From: Aphanomyces cochlioides
Taxonomy: Eukaryota; Oomycota; Saprolegniomycetes; Saprolegniales; Verrucalvaceae
Assembly (NCBI GenBank): GCA_019828595.1
Contig: JAHQRK010000004.1
Location: 124,001-188,000 of the forward strand
Direction: 5' to 3'
DNA: 64,000 nt
Under the pieces are notes generated by a model, which was given only the letters and a program-made list of their open reading frames with translations, had not been told where the DNA came from and did no database searches. The position numbers were made by a program, and so were the translations under genes. Each line of letters begins with the position of its first letter. The first letter of the stretch is position 1. Of this stretch, positions 22,892 to 34,569 are shown in pieces.

Positions 22892-24109
22892 AGACGGACG
22901 TCTTTGCCGCCTTTCTTAAGCACCAGCACGATCGGGGATGCCCAAGGAGAATTCGAGAAGGTAATCAGTCCAAAGTCCAGCAATCCTCGCAGGAGGTCAA
23001 ACAGTTTCTTCAACAGCCCTGGGCGGATGCGTCTCGCTCGCTCTGCTAGCGGCTTTACCTCACCAACATTGATGTCGCAGACGGCTCCCTTGACGGGCGG
23101 CGGTAGGCCGTTGCCCGACTTGATAAAGAACTTTCGGTACTTGCGGAGGACGACTCTCATTTTCTCTTTCTCTTCGTCGCTCAATTCGTCCTCGCCGACG
23201 TCCAGTTGATCGGGATCGAACGGCTCCACCTCACGCGGCACTTCAGGAATTATGGCTAACTGCTGCTCCAATTCTTCAGTCGACAGATCAATTCCTTCGC
23301 GCAACATTACTTCTTTAGCCATCCGTCGCTGATCCAAGTTGTCGGGCATCGTATCCATCAGAAAAATCGACGGTGGGGGTAACGTGTCCCGAAAGTGACA
23401 AGCATGGTAGCAGAAGACAGCACGCATCCTTGTCTCGGCTGTTTCCAGCGGATCCAGCGGCGCTTCATGGTCGGCCACCGATTGCGCAATAGGGGGGGCG
23501 TTCGTCGCCCACGCTGTAGTCATCGTCGTTTTCGCAGGTTGTACGCAGCTTCCCGTCGGCAGTGAGCAAGTGTCTAGGTGATGGAGGTCGCGGCTCCTTC
23601 CAGCTGCTGTCATCAGCTAACTCGGCTGCAGCTTCGTCCAGCTTCGTTCGGTGGTCGTCGGGGTAACTCCCTTCCCACGCTTCAGCTTTCCATGCTTGGT
23701 ATCTCAAACTGCTCGTGCGCACCATCGGCCGATTGAGTGGTCGCTCGCCTTGGGCTGAGATTGCCCCGACAACAATGTTGACAGACAGAAACACGTAACG
23801 CTCGCTGACGTTCGTAACCTTGTAGGCTGCCGGTTTGTCGTCGGCGTCCAGCGCAGTGGTGATCCATCGCACGTCGCGATGAACCCAATACTCCAGCGTC
23901 TCGAGCATTCCTTCGTGCAGCTTGGGTAAAGGCACGACGATCGATCCACCGGGTGGGATGCTCGCATCGCGGTTCAGGCGCGCGTAATTCATGTAGCCAC
24001 GACTGTAGCGGACCGGCTGGTCGTGCAGTTCGACGTACTCGCCTTCAGGTAGGTTCAGCTCGCGGCAACTTGCATCTACCATGACACCAGCGTGGAACAG
24101 GAAATCCAT
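22684..24109 (-). pseudogene. Element A linker and RT N-terminal part
   Basis: Two frames overlapping at 23465-23613 need a shift between them. The upstream one (24109-23465) is a protease-to-RT linker with no motif I can name. The downstream one (23613-22684) reads the start of a Gypsy RT: SPWASPIVLVLKKGGKDVRL, then CIDYRGIDDL and the catalytic-region SLDNASGFW. It overlaps and continues into the FADD-bearing frame after another shift near 22690. Cytoplasmic reverse transcription is the family role; as it stands the chain is broken. Confidence 0.7.
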
Positions 24110-24669
24110 TCCAAGGATGGCGTCAAAGCCAGTGTTCCCGAAGTAGCAGTCGGGAAGACGTAGACCAGCCCGCGACCAATGGTCAACTTGATGTCGACAA
24201 CTCCCTGGGTGTTCACGACGGTGGCTCCTCCAAGGCCGGCTATATCAGTCGTCTTCGTCGTATCCACCTTCAGGCCAAGTTTCTTGACGATCATGGGATG
24301 AATGATACTCATGTTGGCGCCAGTGACCGCCAGAACCACCACTGCTTGGTCCATGATTTGTGCATTTAGGAATGCTTGGCGGGTCATGTCGTTCTCGATG
24401 AACGTTGTGTCTTGCCAGTGACCAAAATGTTCGCCTTCCTTGAGCCCGTACTCGTCTGACAGCGCCACGCAGTCGGCAGCCGAGTAGAAAACAAAAGGTC
24501 TGTCGGGAAGGTTTGATGTATTCTTGGTTACTGGGGGAACTTTCAGGAAGCCAACATGGTTGGCGGTATTGGCGTCGCGTCGACTATTGATTCTGTCTTC
24601 ATTCCTGGTTGTCGCTTGCCGTAACCGCTCGCTCTTGTTGCTTCCTCTTCCATCCACGAACCACCTCAA
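24076..24669 (-). pseudogene. Element A aspartic-protease-like region
   Basis: Placed between gag and RT as expected for a retroviral-type aspartic protease. The active-site neighbourhood reads VLAVTGANMSIIH, where families have DTGAN or DSGAN, so the catalytic Asp appears as Val. Flanking features fit (MIVKKLGLKV; GGATVVNTQGVVDIKL). Either a point mutation has killed the protease, or it was already inactive in the source copy. Confidence 0.6.
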
Positions 24670-24840
24670 AAAGCTCTTCGAACTCCGTCAGTAAGGTTCT
24701 GGTAGGGGCTATTTTTGTGGATTTTTCTTGGTTTTTCAATGTTCTTGGGTTTTCGTCATTTTTCAATTTTCTTGGTTTTTTGGAATCAGTGTGCGATGTC
24801 CGACGTCCGTCGCGGCTGGGGTATCGCGATCTCCACGGAC

Positions 24841-26277
24841 TTACAAGTTTAAACAATCCAGGCTGGGCATGTCGGGGATGTCCAGCCCTTGCAGGAACTC
24901 CTTCAGCTCGGCAGCTTGTTGGCGAGTCGGGCATGGATCGGCCTTATGGTGCGGCGTCGCGCAGAGTTGACAAGCCTTGAAGCAGTTGATCTCCGGGTGC
25001 TCCATGCGCTGACACAGAGCACAGAAGACCGTCGACCAGCACAAGCCATCCAACTTGAAGTGCGTCTTGCCACAATCACGGCAGACCTCGCGACGCGCCT
25101 CATGATTATTGAGCCCAAGAGCGAAGATTTCAGCGCGCACAGAGTCGGTCGCCGCCACTACCAACTTGGCCATGTCCGTCGGGGTCACTGCGTCCAAGTG
25201 GTTGACACGCGGAACCTTCGCACGTTCTTGTCGCTGGTTGCCGCTTGGTTGAGTCGTTCCTCGTTGGCTGCGATGCTCCCGCAAGGCTTCAGTATGGCGC
25301 TGGTCGTTCAAGTACTCCTTCAAGCTGTCCATCGAGGTTAAGCGCATCGAGGAGATCCACTTGGCTTGGCTCGGATCGGCCAACGAGTTGCACAGCACCG
25401 CAAGTGATCGACGAAGTGCTTCCGATTGGTGTCGTACTTGAGGCCGATCTTCGTGGCAGCCGCATTGAATCGGAAGAGGTAGTCGCGGATGGTCTCATTC
25501 TCTTTCTGACGCATCGTGTAGTAGACCTCCTGCTTTGGCACCGGGCTGAGGATATACTCGCGAACGAAGCTCGCACGCACAGCCTTCCAAGTGGCCCGTT
25601 CATCGGCACGCAGCTGGTTGTACCAATCTTGGACCGCTCGACCGACTGTGAGGCGAAACTTGCGCTTGGCCTCGTCGTCTGTCCATCCACTAGCTGCCGC
25701 GTTCTCCTCAAAGCGCCGAAGGAAACTCGCCGCCGCGTCAGTGCCATCGGCAGATCCACTGAACCGATGCAGCGGCTCAAGCGCAAGGACATACAGGCGA
25801 GGAACATTGTTGGAGGGTAGTCCGACGGGTGCAGCATCCACGTTCCACTCATCAAGATCATCGTCATCTTCCTGCACTCGTGCGGGGGGGTTGACTGCTT
25901 TGCAGCTGCCGCATCAGATCTTGGTTTTGCCTGACCAACACCGCGATCAATCTCGACTGGTCATCAGCGGGAGTCATCGGTGATCCATCGGCGTCCATAT
26001 CTTCGTCGTAGCCACCAACATCGCTGCCGTAGCCTTGGAATTCCGCGGGATTGTTTATGCTAGAGCGCGATCGCTCGTCTAGGTTGATTGTAGTGGCGTG
26101 GGTCGGTGCCGTTACTGATTGATATTGCCCGAAGGCAGTTGGAGTCTGCCCGTAACAACTCCTGGATGCCGCCATCGCTTGCTCTGAAGGATCCAATTGC
26201 ATGTCTACCGAAGTACACGTCTGGTTGCCTGTTGACGCGTCCGACAGCAGTGTTTCAGGGTTAACAGGTCTAACCAT
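24841..26277 (-). pseudogene. Element A gag, three frames
   Basis: ATG at 26277 opens a 137-codon acidic, Ser/Thr-rich N-terminus that ends after a run of seven C (25893-25887). Reading then resumes in another frame (25877-25338) with the capsid-like helical segment FLRRFEENAAASGW, WYNQLRADERATW and ETIRDYLFRFN typical of retrotransposon gag. A third frame (25398-24841) ends with Cys/His clusters (CRDCGKTHFKLDGLC, CALCQRMEHPEINC, CQLCATPHH), a nucleic-acid-binding zinc region. Two indels split a single ancestral gag of about 470 residues. Confidence 0.75.
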
Positions 26278-26299
26278 TTCTTCGTTCGTGCGCTCAGCC

Positions 26300-26317
26300 T
26301 CCCGGTTCGTGGCACCA
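26300..26317 (-). promoter_or_regulatory. Element A primer-binding site
   Basis: On the minus strand, two bases after the LTR end (CCCACA-AG), the sequence TGGTGCCACGAACCGGGA begins with TGG, the complement of a tRNA CCA end. Its complement has a GGTTCG T-arm-like stretch. A 2-bp offset is typical of Ty3/Gypsy. The tRNA identity is not known. Confidence 0.7.
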
Positions 26318-26319
26318 CT

Positions 26320-27054
26320 TGTGGGATGGTCGGATCAGTGAAGTCCGAGCTTCTCGCCGCAAGAAAAGGGGGGGTGGGAGGTTAGATGTCGCCTGGGGCT
26401 TTTAGGTGAACCAGACGCGAGCGAAGGAAATGGAGGGGCACGACTGTGGGTTGAAAGTCCGCAGTAGTTGACCACTGCCGGGGAAAAGGACGGTGGGAAG
26501 GACCGGAAAGGGGGTTGGTTGCTCGGTTGCCCACGAGCTACGCCTTGCGTTGACTGGCGTTGGTGAGGGCGATTGACGGTGCGGGTTTTCGACAGACCCG
26601 CGGAACTCCTGCAAACTTCTTGGCGCTAAAACTCTCTCGACGGGACGCCACAAACTTATAGGTTCATTCAACGCCAGCCAAAAAGAGCTCTCTCTAACTA
26701 CTGCCTCTGTTTCCTAAGCTACTCCTAACTTCGCACGCACGCTCGATAATTGTCTCTTCTTTGCTTCATGATTGGTCTTTGAGCTTCGGTCACTCCCTCA
26801 ATTGGCCATAAATCTTGGTAGCACGCTCGCTACAAGCCACCGCACCGACTGAAAGCCTGGTCGGCCTCCCTCCATTGGTGGCCGCTGCTCTGGCTCGCTG
26901 GGTTCTGCTTTTCCACTCGCGATGCTTGCATAATTCGCACACAGTCAGACACCGAAATCCACGCGTTGTCCACTGTGATTGGCACTCGTCCACCAGTAAG
27001 ATCTCTTCTCCGTGTGTCGGACGTGCGTTGGATCGGTTACGCGAGTGGCGGCTC
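26320..27054 (-). repeat. Element A 5' LTR (735 bp)
   Basis: Copy of 15316-16050. It should drive pol transcription toward lower coordinates. The right edge is set by the AATAG duplication at 27055-27059, after which membrane-family relics resume. Confidence 0.9.
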
Positions 27055-27159
27055 AATAGCGAAAGGGTACAACTCTTATAAATTTCCGAGGTATTCTTTT
27101 CCATAAGAACTATAAATTAATATAGGAATACGAGAGTTGATAAAATACACAAGGACATA

Positions 27160-27661
27160 ATATTCTTGACTGCCAACCAAACAAGTCGTGAGCAAGAACA
27201 CCAACCTTGGCAGTATGGTCAACATGAAAGTCTATTAGGGATGCACACGATTGAAGCATGTGTTTGGATCGACCAAAGTGAAGAAACAACTGCATATTCG
27301 ACTCTACAGTACATGGTTTATGCCGTCACACTCATCAACGAGTCGAGTGAATCCATTTGGCTCCGATTTATCTTCCGCTGCTTCGTCTCCATCTACATTT
27401 CTTATGGCCTTTGGAAGAATTACTACGCACATTATTGTTCGTTGTTGGAATATTTATCCACTCTTCGACTGTCGAGAGAATATCTACGACATGAAATCGT
27501 CATTGGCCATTTTGAGCGATACCGTCGTCTCGTTTGCCATGGTCGTTGATATCTGGTGGAGTATTTGCTATGTCACGTTTGGCGCCATGCGCGTCTCACA
27601 AGTCCAAGACATTGCCATGTATATCAATGGATGTTTACAGTATATCTCTCTCGCTATGTAA
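27160..27661 (+). pseudogene. FAM-5: isolated exon 3 relic
   Basis: Exon 3 alone: FLTANQTSREQEHQPWQYG, WLRFIFRCFVSIYISYGLW, then a frameshift before VVSFAMVVDIWWSICYVTF and RVSQVQDIAMYINGC. The stretch encoding the VIGDPAYAIL motif is deleted. No flanking exons; solitary remnant next to element A. Confidence 0.7.
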
Positions 27662-28713
27662 CCATCCTTCTTTTGCTTGACTCAGTTTGTTTGTTCGCAG
27701 TCTCATGACTGCGTCAGGGTGAAGATTTGGGTGGTGCTTGCCGGGAAGTTGTCCTGTTGTCATCTTGTCTGTCCCCCTCGCTTAATTAAATTCAAAATTT
27801 ACTTTATCAAGTGTTGTCAAGCTTAAATGGTAAACTTAATCGAAATAAGTTTACTATTCTATTTAATTTACTTTATCGAAGTAATAGTCGGACTAAATAG
27901 CTATTGAACTAATTTTTAAAATAGCTATGTTTTTTAGCAGGAGTCAGCACAGCCATCTGATCTCATTTGTTTTTTGGTGCACCCGCAAGCAGCTGGTGCG
28001 TCTGACCGGTAGAAACTCGTGATTTTCCACACGCGACTAGTACTGTAGACAAACGTTATTAGAGCTGTTCTCGTTAAATTCACTGTTTGTGATTGCACTG
28101 GAGGTTGTGATAGGTTGCTTCAAGCAATAATCTAACACCAATGTCTTTACATTCCTTGAAGGGTGATAATCGAGCTTACAGAGCTGTCGCACAGAAGTCG
28201 AGTTTGTGAGGTTTATTCTGCTCTACGCTGTGCTTCTTTGCTACTTGTGCCCTTTGGTTTTTGTGTGCCTGCGCCTGTGGATCTCTTTGGTGTCGAAACA
28301 TCGCCGATTCTTAAAATATTAATTTTAACGGTTCAATTGTGGAAACAAAATATAGTTTATCATGGGTAAGAACAAATATAAATTTTAGAAGGATATAAAT
28401 AGCTACTTTTAGACCCCTTTTCAGAGAAAGAAAGCGGGCTTTGAATATGATTTGCATTCAACTTCATGTCAACCAATGTCCTCTATTTACAGGTTATATA
28501 TTGTGATTTCCGTCCAAATTTGCCAATTTCAGGCGATATTTCCAATCGCCTGCAAATCGACCAGACGATATGACTGGCTAAAAATAATTTTACTTTCAAT
28601 TGATTGGCTGAAAACTGACCTAAGTTTGTGTGAAAAAATGCTGGGGGTGGCACTTAATCTCTATGACTCTGAATGACTTCGCAGGGCGACGTCATCTCGT
28701 AGAGCATTCCACA
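27662..28713. other. Non-coding AT-rich stretch
   Basis: Short open frames only, none with splice continuity or recognisable motifs. No repeats found by eye apart from A/T-rich tracts. Confidence 0.4.
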
Positions 28714-29110
28714 TTACTCAGCGCTCTTCACGCACTTGTTGGTCCAAACTGCCGTCAGTTTATAACACAAGACAAAGCAATCTGCTGCTCGACGACTGAA
28801 GAGTGGCAACTTTCGATAGCGAGGATTTGAGCCGTATAATTCATGCAAAGTGCCTCCTGTGGATCGTTTGTTGTGTTTTTCATTGTCAAAGACAAAGAAT
28901 CAGCGCTTTCATGTCGAACGCGTAATGACTCACAAATTTGCTTAATTTCCGCTCAAAAGACTATACTAGTATTCGGTATGAGATCGTTGTTGGTGATCCG
29001 GCATATGCGGTCCGGTCGTCTAGTTTGCCAGGGTGGTTGATATTTGGTGGAGTATGTTCTCATCGCAGTGATTTAAATTGTGAATGGATTTTGTGACGAA
29101 GCATATATTG
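28714..29110. pseudogene. Rearranged FAM fragments (exon 6 inverted, exon 3 and 3' end)
   Basis: Minus-strand exon 6 remnant at 28714-28935 (complement reads the LDQQVR and SHYAFDMKALILC-like segments with stops). A plus-strand exon 3 scrap follows at 28945-29055 (RYEIVVGDPAYAV), joined directly to the family 3' end motif near 29070-29100. Mosaic order shows repeated breakage and rejoining. Confidence 0.6.
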
Positions 29111-29876
29111 GACTGATCATGTCATGGCAACTACCCATGACAAGTAGAGTCATTCAGATGCACTCGTGATGCCATTATATACGAGATTCACTTGGCTGCG
29201 AAAAAACGAAGACTGAAGCTCATTCTTTTAGCAGGTATTTTCAACACTAAACGTCAGTGAATGCTTTTGCCTCGAAATGCGTCACCAGGAACTCCACTAC
29301 GAAGGAAAAGGCTCTATAAAACACCAGATTAGTGATCATGAAGCTTCCATCGAGTTAATACAGTTAATACAGTGGAAAGCATAATCCCAGAACATATTTC
29401 AACTGTTCATAGGTTGTTATCCATGACACTTGACATAGTTGCAGTTGAAGAGAGTGCCTTCAATTGTTGCCTTGCCGTCAAACCCAATCGATAACACAAG
29501 CGAATTCTTTGTATTAACCTATGAAATCTATGGTCTGGTTATAGCAGGGGTGATACTACGGTCACAACTTGACTGTGTCAACGGCATTTCCTTCATCCAG
29601 AACATAAGTATTTGACCAAGTACAACTGCTGGCCCAATGCTGACACGGGCAGTCTTTCCACGGATTGATTCTGCTGTCAGATATTTCACCAATTTGGTTG
29701 CACGTGCCAGTCGGGACGGTTTCATCCAATACAATCGACGGTTACACCTCGTGCCATTGTGATTGTTGAATCGCCGATGAAATACGCCGCCCAGCTGTGA
29801 AAGTATCGTTCACACGTTGGTCTCTCGCCTACAAGGCTTTTTCGACAAATACAACACAAAAACGATGGACTCTTGG

Positions 29877-30139
29877 TGTAACTGGGCGCAGAGGATATCA
29901 GGCGCGTGTGATCTGCGACTGAAGTGTAAGAGTGAATTAAAGTTAAAGCAACCGAAGTCTTGTTCCTATCTTGTTTCTCGTTGGCTATCGCACAGCCTCG
30001 CTAGGAGCTTCAACTTCTGTGGCCTCCCAAGGCCAGTCGTTCACACAGCAGAGCGCGGGGAACCGCTACTGCAGGGCGCCAGGTCAATGCGCAGACCGCG
30101 CCCTCATCTTATGTACCTGCCAGACATGGCACGGTTACA
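29877..30139 (-). repeat. Element B 3' LTR (263 bp)
   Basis: TGTAAC...GTTACA ends. The purine-rich GTGTGGGAGGA immediately inside (complement of 30140-30150) fits a polypurine tract. Confidence 0.9.
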
Positions 30140-30253
30140 TCCTCCCACACTTAGGGCGAAAGCCCGTTAGATTGCGGGGGCACCTCTCTCGCTAGAGACA
30201 ATCAATTCATAGTCCCGTTTGAACTGGGACTGAGGTCCATTCTGAATCAACTG

Positions 30254-33200
30254 TCACATGGCTCTCGCTGAGCCAACTTGGTCACTCCGAATAGGAGTTT
30301 GAAGGTCGACTCCATGACCTTCAACGTGAGCTCCAGATGGAGCGCGAGAAGCGTTGCGTGTTGCAAAAGCGCTTTGATCAGACGGCGCAGTCATGCGCGC
30401 CACACGTGGCGACCGCCGAAGGCTTGGAGGACTGGGCTCGCGCGGCGGATGTTTAGACCCAGAATTTTCACAAGAAGTGCTCATAGCTTGAGAAACTGGT
30501 CGCGCGTCTCCGTGAGGAGAAAGATCGTGTGGACGCGCACCTTCGAGCGCTCCATCAGAGGGTCCACCAGGATTCAAAGTATTTCGAGGAGCTGGAGGTG
30601 GGAAGCCCTCAGCCTGAGGTATGTGTCTCTTGAGCTTGCCCGTGTAGATGACGGGATGGATGTCCCAGTCATTGGGCAGTTCGAGCTCATAGTCCACTGG
30701 ACTAATAACTTTCCGAATAGGGAATGGCCCCAACCAAGGGCAGCGAAGCTTCGGAGGGCCAACGGGTCCCTTCACGACCGACCTGTGCAGGTAGACGAGG
30801 TCGTTAACCGAATACACGTTTGTATTTCCTCGGTTGTGTTTGTTGGCTTGTCTAGCCTGTTTTGCCTGAGCGCTGGCGATGTTTTCGCGCAGACGCAATA
30901 ACAATGACTCGCGCTGCGACGCGAAGTGTTCGACAGAAGCGGCTGTACGCCGCAGAACGTCATCGGAGATTCCTCCCACACTTAAAACAGGACGGTTCAC
31001 GTCCGTGGGAAGCCGCGGGTGCTTCAAATGCACCGCGTAGAAGGGCGTAAAGCCCGTTGACGCATGAACAGACGTGTTGTATGCAAAACACGCTGTTGGC
31101 AACATGGAACTCCATGTTTTCGGCCTAGACAAGGCATAGCTTCGAAGGATGTCTTCGAGAACGCGATTCGCGCGTTCGGTCTGACCATCAGATTCCGGAT
31201 GGTCCGAGCTGGACATGTTTAACGTCGTCCCGCAGAGCGCGAACAGCGCTCGCCAAAAATGGGACGTAAACCGAGGGTCTCGATCCGAGACGATACTGGA
31301 CGGGAGTCCAAAATGACAATAGACGTTGTCAAAGAAAAGGCGGGCTGACTGCTCCGTCGTGACGGATGCCTTAACAGGCAGCGCGATCAAGTACTTGGAT
31401 GTGCGATCGACAAGGGTGAAGACACCCGTATTGCCCGACTTGTCACTGGGCAAGCCAAAGATAAAGTCCATGCTGACGGACTCCCACAGTTCGAGTGGAA
31501 CGTCCAGACTCTGGAGCGGAGCTTGCGAGTGTGGGGCGGCCTTAACGGCCTGACAGACACCACACGATGCGACAAAACGTGCCACCGCATTATACAGGCG
31601 AGGCCACCAGAAGGAGCGAGCGACAGACAAGTATGTATTTTCGCGACCGAAATGGCCGGCGCTCGGAGTGTCATGGAATTCGCGGATGATCTCCGCACGA
31701 AGAGCCGGGTCACACGGCACAGCCACTCTCGGGGCGTCCCCCGGGGTGACCGCGTACCACAACAGGTCGGCGTGGAAGGTGAAACGTCCGATCTCGACTA
31801 TCTTGGTCGAGAGTGATTTGCCAGCGGTAATGGCATCAATCGTCCGGCTAAGTGCAGGATCGAGGCTATACGCTCCTCGAATGCGATCAAACAAGTCCGA
31901 ACGGACTTCGGATATGACAGACAGACAGGGAGGTTCCTCCTCCGCTGGACGGCGCGATAGCGCGTCTGCAATGACGTTGGTACGACCTGGTTTGTACTCA
32001 ACAGTCATGTTGTATTCCGCGAAAAACGCGAGCCACCTGGCCATCCGGTCAGAGATGTGCGGCGAGTTCACAGCAGTCCGCAAGGACGCGTGATCCGTGT
32101 AGACCGTAAACGGCTTCAAGCCGAGAAGGTAGATGCGGAATTTGACCAAGGCGTATTTCATCGCCAGTAATTCGAGGTCATGGACCGGATAATTGCGCTC
32201 AGCAGCGCGCAGCTGGCGTGACTGATAGGAGACGGGTCGGTCACGACCCTCGTCATCCTTTTGCATGAGGCAGCAACCTATTGCTCACACAGATGCATCA
32301 CAAACGACCGAGAATGGTCGATTGAAGTCAGGCAACGCCAGGATCGGCGCTTGCGTGAGGCTGGCTTTGATGCCGTCAAAAGCCTCTTGACATTCTTGTG
32401 TCCAGTCCCACTGGACATCCTTCATTAGTAGCCGCGTCAGCGGCGTTGCGATGTCGGCAAAGTTCTTTGAAAACTTGTGCAGGTAGGTCGCAAGACCAAG
32501 CCAGCTGCGGAGCTCTGTCGCAGTGGCCGGGACAGGCCAAGTTGTGATCGTGGTGACTTTGGCCGGGTCTGGCCGACATCCATTGATACCAACGTACTCC
32601 CCGAGTACGGGTATTTCTGCAACGCCGAACATACACTTCTGTAAGTTGGCATACAATCCTGCATCTCGCAGCGTCTGAAAGACCTGCCGCAGGTGTCCAA
32701 GATGGACTTGCACGTCTGTGCGATTCTTGTCTGCACGGCTGTGCACGTATATGTCGTCGAAGTACGACGGCGCAAAGTCGCGCAACGGGCGCAACTTTTG
32801 CGTGACAATTCGGTTGAAGGTCGCTGGGGCATTGGCGAGCCCTTGTGGCATCACCAGCCACTCCCACCGCATGCCCGATGCGTCGAGACAGCTGTCTTGG
32901 GGATGTCACATGTGCGCATGAGGATTTGATAGAATCCATCGCGCAGATCGATCGTTGAAAAGATCGTCGAGCCACCCATGCTGTCAATGATGACATCTTT
33001 TCTGGGAATCGGCGTTTGCGCCGGGATGGTGGCTGCGTTCAGCTTGTTATAAGCATGAACGATTCGCCAAGAACCGCTAGGCTTCTTGACGCAGAAGGTC
33101 GGACTCGAGTGTGGCGACGTACTCTCCCGTACGTGCCCCGCCTTCATGCGTGCGGCGAAGAAGGAGTCGATGAACTCGACTTGCTCACGTGGCAGTGGCC

Positions 33201-34569
33201 ACTGTCGAGTGACGCACCACTTTGTCTCTGGCGTCAGATCAATCTCATGACGCACGCCCTTGTCCTTGGGCAGTCTCGCGGGAACTTCCTCCGGGAAGAT
33301 ATCCTCGTATTCCTTCACGAGGGGGTAAAACGGGCTCGTTCGGAGCCTATCCCATACGCGAGAGTGTGCTGGCGGTGTCTCGCCAGCTACGTCCGGATCC
33401 TCCGCGGACGTCGTATAGAGGTCAATCTCATCGACACTCTGTATCACTGCGATACTGGTGATGCGCTGGGAGCGCAGAGCACTCCTAAACTCGGCAAAGC
33501 TCATCTCTTCGAGTTTGCATATTTCTTCAGCTGTCTTCGGCAGCTCAGTCAAGTTGCAATGCGACAAAATGACATCTTCAACAAAGACGCGCCCAGACAC
33601 GGGCAGCGTCGGCATAGGACTGCGCTCCAACGCATCCTCTTCAACAATCACGTCTCCGTGCACGCGGTCCGTCGGTGCACTCGCGAAGGAGACTTTAAGT
33701 CCGGTCCGTTGGGCATTACTCTTGTACACAGGCAACCCAGTCCGTCGGGTGTTTGCCCAAGTGTTGTTGAAGGCCTGACGACCGATATCTTCTTTTGAAG
33801 ACATAGGACCGCCCTGGCGTGTCGACTTTCCCGTAGCCGGGAGCTGACGCAGCGTAGCTAACTGCTCATCGCCAGCTGGCGAGGGGATGGGCTCATTACT
33901 CTCCATGCCCATATGGCTTTTGAGAAAGTCGGGGCCGACCTCGTGAATGGTCTTGGCCCGCCAGTTTATGCAGGGCTGGTGTTTCTCCAACCAGCCCATG
34001 CCTAGGATGAGGTCCCAGCGCTCATCTAGGTCTATAACGAAGTAGTCTTCCAGACTACTGAACGTGCCAACCTGTGTTAACAGGCGCACTGATCTCTTGG
34101 GTGCGGTCACTACTGACCCATCACCCAACTTGACGCGCACAGTCTCAGTCAGAGACGTGACGCTGTCGACCTCGGCATAGAGGCTCTCATTCTCTTCGAG
34201 CGACTGTCGACGGGCAAAATTCTTCGACGCTCCACAGTCGATTAAGACTCGGAGCTTTCGGGAGAAGCCCTCCACGGGCATCTCGACATGCAGCATCGTA
34301 GTATGCTGTCCCAGTTGACACAGTAATGTGTCAGAGGCTAGGTTCTGACGAACAGGCGGTATGCCGGAACGCTCTTCATCAGAGCCTAGAGTTGTCCCAG
34401 TAGGTCGCCTCGCGCCTACTGGGAGTTCTATTTCCCCTGGTGATGGCCATAGCCACGCCCACGCCCACGATAGGCGCCACCGCGCGAGCGGTGTGGGGAG
34501 TAATTCGGGTTCTTCCTCGCCTGCGAAGGCTGAGGGCATTTTCTTGCAAAGTGACCTGTCTGGCCACAA
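30254..34569 (-). pseudogene. Element B pol (protease, RT, RNase H, integrase), broken
   Basis: The protease motif reads LIDCGASKNF, a Cys in place of the usual Ser/Thr after Asp. RT begins SSPTFCVKKPSGSWRIVHAY, with STIDLRDGFYQ and then, after a 1-base deletion near 32885, EWLVMPQGLANAPATFNR and YFDDIYVHS (active site FDDI). An in-frame TGA follows CDASV near 32290. After it RNase H continues (CCLMQKDDEGRD, YTDHASLRTAV). Integrase has HFGRENTYLSV, a CGVCQAV zinc finger, and DDE residues in SMDFIFGLP, SDRDPRFTSHFW and PESDGQTERANRVLED. A GPFPIRKV module and a Pro/Ser-rich tail end the chain. Pol overlaps gag by 142 bp in a frame consistent with -1 frameshifting. Confidence 0.85.
30275..30618 (+). 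pseudogene. Decayed antisense coiled-coil frame in element B
   Basis: Plus-strand sequence aligned by eye with the C-terminal coiled coil of the antisense gene in B2 (52500-52860). EFEGRLHDLQRELQMEREKR, TAEGLEDWARA and EEKDRVDAHLRALHQ are readable, but with at least three stops. The N-terminal part is deleted. It overlaps the 3' end of pol on the other strand. Confidence 0.65.

Larger units (their letters stand above)
15316..27054 (-). mobile_element. Element A: full-length 11.7-kb Ty3/Gypsy LTR retrotransposon with dual RNase H and antisense genes
   Basis: Two 735-bp direct repeats (15316-16050, 26320-27054) bound the element, and the 5-bp AATAG lies directly outside both (15311-15315, 27055-27059). 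Coding order on the minus strand is gag, protease-like, RT, RNase H, a second RNase H, integrase, chromodomain-like tail, which is Ty3/Gypsy order. A primer-binding site sits 2 bp from the 5' LTR. Between the pol end (19376) and the 3' LTR (16050) lie about 3.3 kb carrying plus-strand genes. I found a single LTR mismatch, so insertion is recent, yet gag and pol are split by several frameshifts. It was therefore probably mobilised in trans, or the sequence has indel errors. Confidence 0.9.

Noticed and set aside
33016..33798. 260-codon plus-strand frame in element B (repeated at 55707-56489)
   Set aside because: Antisense shadow of the conserved RT/protease frame; persists in both copies only because the pol strand is conserved.
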